A DNA stretch of 64,000 nt from a virus. The stretch's first letter is position 1; each line of letters begins with the position of its first letter. The stretch spans positions 96,541 through 160,540 of IMG/VR virus record IMGVR_UViG_3300031722_000008; one strand, written 5' to 3'. Shown here piece by piece: positions 59,548 through 64,000 of this stretch. The translations under genes and the position numbers were made by a program. The notes below the pieces were generated by a model, which was not told the DNA's origin, searched no databases, and saw only the letters and a list, made by a program, of their open reading frames with translations.

Positions 59548-60037
59548 ATTCAGAACTAATACCTACGAAGATACTTGGACTATTAGTTCCGATATAAGCT
59601 GCTTTGAATTCAGCTTTATCTCTCATATAATTTTGTAATAAGAAACCTGCCCAACCTTGATATTCTGGAGACTTATTGAATAGAGCTATTGATAATCCAG
59701 AATCACTGTAATCAACCTTATTGCTTAATTGCAATATTCCCTCAGCAATCATGGAGAATACAACAGTGCCATCAATTAAAAGTGAATCATCAGTAAAGTC
59801 ATAAATGGTAAATTTGGTTAATGGCTGTCCACCATTGATATCTTTTATGGCTCTTTCGAGCAATTTGATTACTTGTTTATCTGAATATCTACTTGTTTTT
59901 TTATTTAAAATATTTCTTTCAGGATCATCATCACTGATAGAAACTCTGAATAAATCTATTAAAGAAGTTAATCTTTCTTTTTGCTCATCAGTATAATTTC
60001 CATCGAGAGAATATTTCCTTTTCATAACTATAGGCAT
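59528..60037 (-). CDS. Head-tail connector-like protein
   Basis: A 169-aa protein. Helical (LTSLIDLFRVSI, DKQVIKLLERAIKDING), then FTIYDFTDDSLLIDG and WAGFLLQNYMRDKAEF, consistent with small head completion proteins. GGACGGTG precedes the ATG; TAATG overlap with the previous gene. Confidence 0.6.
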   Translation of the reverse strand: MPIVMKRKYSLDGNYTDEQKERLTSLIDLFRVSISDDDPERNILNKKTSRYSDKQVIKLLERAIKDINGGQPLTKFTIYDFTDDSLLIDGTVVFSMIAEGILQLSNKVDYSDSGLSIALFNKSPEYQGWAGFLLQNYMRDKAEFKAAYIGTNSPSIFVGISSEFGYYFD

Positions 60038-60588
60038 TATAGCACCGTCCTTTCGAATGATACTGAAATAAAGCCATCTTTCTCAAAAGTAAAAAAGTAT
60101 GTTCCTTGAGGGATCATCATACTCCATTCACCTGTCTGATTTGATTGAGATACACCAATTATTTCTTTGGTATCTTTATTGTAACATGATATTTTTACTC
60201 CTATTATTGGATTACTATTAATATCTAATAATATTGAGTTTGTACCATCTTGATTTAAAAATAAAGAGCTATCTATTTTGATAGGTATTCCACCATTTTC
60301 TTTCATAGACTCAATACCTATTATTTGGCTATAAATATTATTTGTAGCACGTATTGTTAATGAAAAAATCGATTCTGTTTCTGGAACAAATACAAATGAA
60401 TATACTCCACTACCGATATGAGGCATAGTGATTTCACATTCATCTTCTGTCCATATTATTCCATTGAAATAAATTTTTCTTCTTGTATCATAAATAGATA
60501 CTATGACTGTATCATCTCCAACCAGTCCTCCGGTTGAATCTGTTATCGTGGCTTGAACTTGATATTCTTGCCCAACATCAACGAACAT
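60037..60588 (-). CDS. Ig-like / carboxypeptidase-regulatory-like structural protein
   Basis: A 183-aa all-beta protein. The N-terminal half reads as one Ig-like sandwich (VQATITDSTGGLVGDDTVIVSIYD), the C-terminal half as another (NPIIGVKISCYNKDT, GEWSMMIPQGTYFFTFEKDGF), similar to peptidase-regulatory-like surface domains. It may sit on the capsid or neck. Confidence 0.65.
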   Translation of the reverse strand: MFVDVGQEYQVQATITDSTGGLVGDDTVIVSIYDTRRKIYFNGIIWTEDECEITMPHIGSGVYSFVFVPETESIFSLTIRATNNIYSQIIGIESMKENGGIPIKIDSSLFLNQDGTNSILLDINSNPIIGVKISCYNKDTKEIIGVSQSNQTGEWSMMIPQGTYFFTFEKDGFISVSFERTVL

Positions 60589-60608
60589 AAAATCACCAAC
60601 CTTTCATA

Positions 60609-61136
60609 TTATTTAGTAGCTGTTTTCTTTTGACCCTTTTTTTCTTCAACCTTTTCTTCTACTTTTTCTTCTACTTTTTCTTCAACCTTTTCTTCAACCT
60701 TTTCTTCAACCTTTTCTTCAACCTTTTCTTCAACCTTTTCTTCAACCTTTTCTTCAACCTTTTCTTCAACCTTTTCTTCTACTTTTTCTTCTATATTTAC
60801 AGAAGCTGATTCACCCTCTACCTTATCTTCTACCTTATCTTCTACCTTATCTTCTGCATCAACACCTGGTGCGTTTAGAGAAGCAACTTCTTCTTCCACT
60901 GCTACTTTATCAGCATTAATATCAATTCCTCTTGATGATAAGAATCTAGCATAATTGTCTTCTGTGATTTTAAACCATCCGCTTTCTTCTCCATTTTTTA
61001 AGAACTTAAATGTTTTTTCATCAACATTAGCAACTTTAGCTGGTAAATTTGGTAGGAAAGGAATCCCTCCAACCATTACTCCTCTTCTTTCTCTTCCTGT
61101 GTATTGTCCTTTAATTGTTATAACTTTTAATATCAT
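60609..61136 (-). CDS. Head protein with Val-Glu-Glu-Lys repeat tail
   Basis: About 175 aa from ATG 61136 (AAGGGG upstream). Residues 1-75 are a small folded domain (ITIKGQYTGRERRGVMVGG, WFKITEDNYARFLSSRG). Then follow three VEDK units, one IEEK and twelve VEEK units, a charged helix tail, and a basic end. The tail may be a spacer or a bundle on the capsid surface. It stands directly after the major capsid gene. Confidence 0.7.
   Translation of the reverse strand: MILKVITIKGQYTGRERRGVMVGGIPFLPNLPAKVANVDEKTFKFLKNGEESGWFKITEDNYARFLSSRGIDINADKVAVEEEVASLNAPGVDAEDKVEDKVEDKVEGESASVNIEEKVEEKVEEKVEEKVEEKVEEKVEEKVEEKVEEKVEEKVEEKVEEKVEEKKGQKKTATK
60639..60794 (-). repeat. 12-bp tandem repeat, 13 units
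   Basis: Units of TTCTTCAACCTT (12 bp) encode twelve VEEK plus one IEEK. Near identity of the units implies recent expansion. Confidence 0.95.
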
Positions 61137-61157
61137 TTTTATTTCCCCTTTCAAAAT

Positions 61158-61195
61158 TAATATAGGAGTAAGGCATCTGCCTTACTCCTATATTA
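61158..61195 (-). terminator. Terminator-like hairpin after the major capsid gene
   Basis: Perfect 18-bp arms with a TC loop; core AGGAGTAAGGCA/TGCCTTACTCCT. On the - strand ATTTTG follows, a weak T run, so partial termination or mRNA stabilisation is likely. Confidence 0.7.
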
Positions 61196-61206
61196 TAAAC
61201 TTAAAA

Positions 61207-62238
61207 CTATCTTCCTTCAAGAGAACCGTAACCTTTTGTTTCAGTTTCAAATCCCTTAGCCATAATATCTTCATCGTAGAATGCAATTTTATCTGATCCA
61301 TCAACGAATTCAAGAATTAATTTTGCAACAGCTTTTTGAGAAGCTAAATACATTCCTATGAATTCAAACATGAATAATCCTTGTTCAAGCTTGTTTGTTA
61401 CTTGAGTAAGTCTTACTGTTAAATCCTTTAATACTGGCATTCTACCAACATATTGAGGTTCAGCATAAGCATAAACTACATTTTCATTAACAATTCTTGA
61501 TGGGATTAATTTAATACCACCCCAGATTGAATACTTAGCTCCTGATTCCAATATTTCTCTTTGAGTTAATTGGTCGATTTCAGTTGTAGCCCAAGTTAAG
61601 ATATCATCAATTCTGATTTGATTCATAACGAAATTAGATAATGGAACATCATGTCTAGAAAGACATTTCTTTAATTCTACTAAATGATTTTTAGATAGAA
61701 TTGTATCAGCAGATGTTACTATTTGCTTAATATTTTCTGGAACTTTAGCTGTTCCATTACCTAATATTAATTTTTCAGTAAGATCAAGTAATTTTGTATC
61801 TTCTGCTTTTACCATAGATTGAGAACTTAATTCTCTAACTCTTTCTAAGTAGTTAAACTTTTGAACTAATAATCTCTTAAGATTAATAGTTGTATCATCT
61901 GAACTGATAGTGATGATACCAACGTTAACTCCGTCACCTTCAATTTGGTAACGAGGAACTTGCATATCGTCACCATAGAACGCAGAGTGTGAATCAAAAT
62001 CTTTAGGGTAGTAAACATAAGGTTCATTGTTAATCATTTGAACTTCGTCACCTGTAACATTATGAACAACTAAGATCTGTCTACCGAAAGATTCATAATC
62101 TCTTGTCTCTCTAATAAATTGTGGTAATTTTTCTGATGCAAATTTTTCAAAAGCACCAGGTGTCTCCAATAATCTAGATACATTATAATCAGCTGAATTC
62201 GTTTCAGCCGCTGTTTTTATAGCCATTATTCCTGCCAT
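61207..62238 (-). CDS. Major capsid protein
   Basis: A 343-aa protein with the order and length of an HK97-fold capsid of large Gram-positive phages. Segments are FEKFASEKLPQFIRETRDYESFGRQIL, LERVRELSSQSMVKAEDTKLL, LIPSRIVNENVVYAYAEP and GMYLASQKAVAKL. AGAGGGGA lies before the ATG, with a hairpin after the stop. Structure prediction was not run. Confidence 0.85.
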   Translation of the reverse strand: MAGIMAIKTAAETNSADYNVSRLLETPGAFEKFASEKLPQFIRETRDYESFGRQILVVHNVTGDEVQMINNEPYVYYPKDFDSHSAFYGDDMQVPRYQIEGDGVNVGIITISSDDTTINLKRLLVQKFNYLERVRELSSQSMVKAEDTKLLDLTEKLILGNGTAKVPENIKQIVTSADTILSKNHLVELKKCLSRHDVPLSNFVMNQIRIDDILTWATTEIDQLTQREILESGAKYSIWGGIKLIPSRIVNENVVYAYAEPQYVGRMPVLKDLTVRLTQVTNKLEQGLFMFEFIGMYLASQKAVAKLILEFVDGSDKIAFYDEDIMAKGFETETKGYGSLEGR

Positions 62239-62259
62239 TTTTAATCCATCCCCTCTCTA

Positions 62260-62655
62260 TTATACTGTTATTCTTAAGAATCCATTTACAGGTTTGCCAA
62301 TAGCATAACCTACAATTAATTCTCCTGCTGCTGCTGGACATACATTTCCAGCTACAACTGTTAATGGTGTCATATCATCTGAATAAGTCTTAGTTGTATC
62401 AAATTTGTTTGTAGAAACAATTAAGTTACCAACTAAGAATGAAATTTTCCCTACTATTCTTCCGCTAACTTGATCTCTTCCTGGTCTATTTGAACCAATT
62501 GCCATAAAAGCTTTTACATCAGCCTTATTAGCTAAAACTAATTTCCCCGCTTTAATTGTTACGAATTGACCTTCTTCTACTACCACTCCTGGAGTTAAGT
62601 CCATTGAAGCATCTCTGTATGAATATTCGTCAAATCTTTTCTCTGCTCTAATCAT
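62260..62655 (-). CDS. Capsid decoration or stabilising protein
   Basis: A 131-aa beta-rich protein (TPGVVVEEGQFVTIKAGKLVLANKAD, GRIVGKISFLVGNLIVST, NGFLRITV), the type found as DUF2190-like or decoration proteins just before the capsid gene. AAGGGAG precedes the ATG. Confidence 0.7.
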   Translation of the reverse strand: MIRAEKRFDEYSYRDASMDLTPGVVVEEGQFVTIKAGKLVLANKADVKAFMAIGSNRPGRDQVSGRIVGKISFLVGNLIVSTNKFDTTKTYSDDMTPLTVVAGNVCPAAAGELIVGYAIGKPVNGFLRITV

Positions 62656-62676
62656 TTAATATTCACTCCCTTTAAA

Positions 62677-63144
62677 TTATTTTACATATTCCTCTAATGC
62701 TGAGTTTAAATTTTCTTTCCCTTTAATATTATTACCCTGATATAAAAAAGTCAAATCTGATAAACCTTCGTTAGCTGTTTTGACTGGTATACGATTTATA
62801 GTATCCTCCATAACATCGAGTGCATCGCTTGCTATTTTCATTAACTCGTCTTTTTTAGACTTTATATCAGATTTTTTGATTAATCCCTTATTGAACATGG
62901 AATCAGTCAAATTATCTACTTTGTCCTTTTTTACTGCAAGTTCTTTTTCTTTCTTATAGCTACTGATTTCAGATTCCAAACTTGCAACTTTTTGATTTAG
63001 ACCCTTTATGTCTTCGGCAGCAACTTTTAACATTGTTGATGCTAATTTTAAAACTTTTTTTTGTTCTGCTGCCGTTTTTTCCATATCTTGAATTTCTATG
63101 CAGTTAGCAATTTTATTTATTAAATTTTCCTTATCATTACCCAT
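62677..63144 (-). CDS. Coiled-coil head protein, possible scaffold
   Basis: A 155-aa, mostly helical Lys/Glu/Asp-rich protein (VASLESEISSYKKEKELAVKKDKVDNL). Size, charge and position just before decoration and capsid genes suit a scaffold. It overlaps the previous gene by 8 bp. Confidence 0.6.
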   Translation of the reverse strand: MGNDKENLINKIANCIEIQDMEKTAAEQKKVLKLASTMLKVAAEDIKGLNQKVASLESEISSYKKEKELAVKKDKVDNLTDSMFNKGLIKKSDIKSKKDELMKIASDALDVMEDTINRIPVKTANEGLSDLTFLYQGNNIKGKENLNSALEEYVK

Positions 63145-63619
63145 TCATATCACCATCTCCCTTGTTGCCTAAAAGATGATTTGCAAGTGTCATAGAACCA
63201 ACAAATGGCACAACCTTATCTTTACTTTTAGATAGAGGATTCAATGCTCCAGTAGATTTAACTTTAATATATTCGCTTGGTAATCCATTCTTTCCTTCGT
63301 TCTTTAAGATATCATGTTCTTGCACGAAAGAATTTTTTAAAGATTGAGATATCTTCCCTTTTCTCTTGTCGAGAAAATCATACGCCTTTCCTCCAGCTTT
63401 CATATCAATATCCGTAAGCTTTCTTTGGAAATTTTTGTAAGTAGGATTATTACCAGCTTTATTTTTAGTTAAAAAATCCAATATCATTGAACCAGTGCCA
63501 TTCTTAGCAAACATAGTATCATCAATTATCTTTTTGTGATCTCCCTTAATCCCACTTTTAGCTAAAGTAGAGGCAAAATCCTCAATTGATTTTACTGGAA
63601 CACTAGCCTCCTTCTTCAT
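63137..63619 (-). CDS. Hypothetical head-region protein
   Basis: A 160-aa basic, helical protein with Lys-rich segments; it ends in GDGDMNG. The upstream site is weak (TTAGGAT), so it may be coupled to the charged repeat gene. No motif. Confidence 0.6.
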   Translation of the reverse strand: MKKEASVPVKSIEDFASTLAKSGIKGDHKKIIDDTMFAKNGTGSMILDFLTKNKAGNNPTYKNFQRKLTDIDMKAGGKAYDFLDKRKGKISQSLKNSFVQEHDILKNEGKNGLPSEYIKVKSTGALNPLSKSKDKVVPFVGSMTLANHLLGNKGDGDMNG

Positions 63620-63623
63620 ATTA

Positions 63624-64000
63624 TTATCCTAATTTTTCTGATAAAGTACTTAAAATTTCATCGGCAACTTGAAGTATTGGTTTGTCTGATAAGGAAGCTA
63701 ACTTCTCTGCATTTTCAGCTATAAATAATGAAACTTCTTCGTTTGCGCATTTTTCAAATACGAAATCTGCAACAGAAAAACCATTAGATGCTAATTTTTG
63801 TTCTGCTAATTCATATGCTTGCTTAATGACTTCTTCATCTTTTTCGCAATCATCAGCAGATTCTTTCTCTTCTTTATCTTTCTCTTCTTTGTCCTTTTCA
63901 GAATCATCAGCAGATTCTTTCTCTTCTTTATCTTTCTCTTCTTTGTCCTTTTCAGAATCATCAGCAGATTCTTTCTCTTCTTTATCTTTCTCTTCTTTGT
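63624..64000 (-). CDS. Charged repeat protein, start outside window
   Basis: The frame is open from the right edge to a stop at 63624-63626 region (final residues STLSEKLG, stop TAA read from 63626). The visible C-terminal part has an 18-aa repeat ESADDSEKDKEEKDKEEK in at least three copies, then a helical domain (VIKQAYELAEQKLASNGFSVADF to PILQVADEILSTL). The acidic and basic repeats look like a flexible linker of a scaffold or protease-scaffold protein. The N-terminus is not visible. Confidence 0.65.
   Translation of the reverse strand, partial: KEEKDKEEKESADDSEKDKEEKDKEEKESADDSEKDKEEKDKEEKESADDCEKDEEVIKQAYELAEQKLASNGFSVADFVFEKCANEEVSLFIAENAEKLASLSDKPILQVADEILSTLSEKLG
63847..64000 (-). repeat. 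54-bp tandem repeat
   Basis: Three copies (63847-63900 with a few changes, 63901-63954, and 63955 to the edge) of a 54-bp unit encoding 18 aa. It continues beyond the window. Confidence 0.9.

Noticed and set aside
60639-60794. The 12-bp repeats as a CRISPR array
   Set aside because: Units are contiguous without spacers, in frame and coding for VEEK.

Overview
The window is a piece of a large, strongly A+T-rich tailed-phage genome with a contractile tail (myovirus type). The host is most likely a low-G+C Gram-positive bacterium, probably Clostridium or a close relative. Reasons are the AGGAGG-type ribosome binding sites before nearly every gene, tight operons with ATGA/TAATG overlaps, an endolysin with choline-binding-like wall repeats, an LLH-type holin and a DnaE-type polymerase. 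Terminase and portal are not seen and should lie beyond the right edge. No tRNA or CRISPR was recognised.

Two convergent halves meet at a bidirectional terminator near 27.04 kb. The left half (1-27,029, + strand) is the replication and host-takeover region. It holds one lobe of a probable split SMC/Rad50-like ATPase (1-602) and the matching C-lobe (5372-5974), with DNA polymerase III alpha and a five-repeat Myb/HTH-like protein between them. Next come an exported glucosaminidase-like protein, a small-gene region with two probable structured RNAs (8178-8303, 8887-8984), an array of seven related acidic proteins (9949-13825), a primase-helicase (14553-17765), small membrane or basic proteins, a J-domain protein, a UvsW-like helicase (20389-22371), a GHKL ATPase (23658-24794) and zinc-ribbon proteins. 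A 16-bp element (GTATAAGATATTAAAG) occurs three times, always in a gap between genes, and is the best candidate for a phage promoter.

The right half (27,058-64,000, - strand) is the late region, read right to left. Its order is a charged repeat protein and head proteins, capsid decoration and major capsid (61-63 kb), an Ig-like protein, connectors, tail sheath, tail tube, a frameshifted pair of tail assembly chaperones and a 1796-aa tape measure. Then follow baseplate and hub proteins with NlpC/P60, glucosaminidase and LysM domains, a sigma-factor-like protein inside the baseplate operon, baseplate J, tail fibres (one with a 30-copy nonapeptide Cys/Asn/Phe-Gly solenoid), and a lysis cassette with amidase endolysin, papain-SPOR protease, holin and two membrane proteins.

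Three unexplained patterns stand out. The first is the seven-gene array whose members all carry a C-terminal Q-x-x-M-F motif, the form of a bacterial sliding-clamp-binding peptide. The second is a set of long perfect inverted repeats inside coding sequences (4962-5014, 22711-22746, 42465-42505, 43982-44023). The third is the pair of small structured RNA units behind the repeated promoter element. All functional calls are from sequence reading alone; no database search was run.
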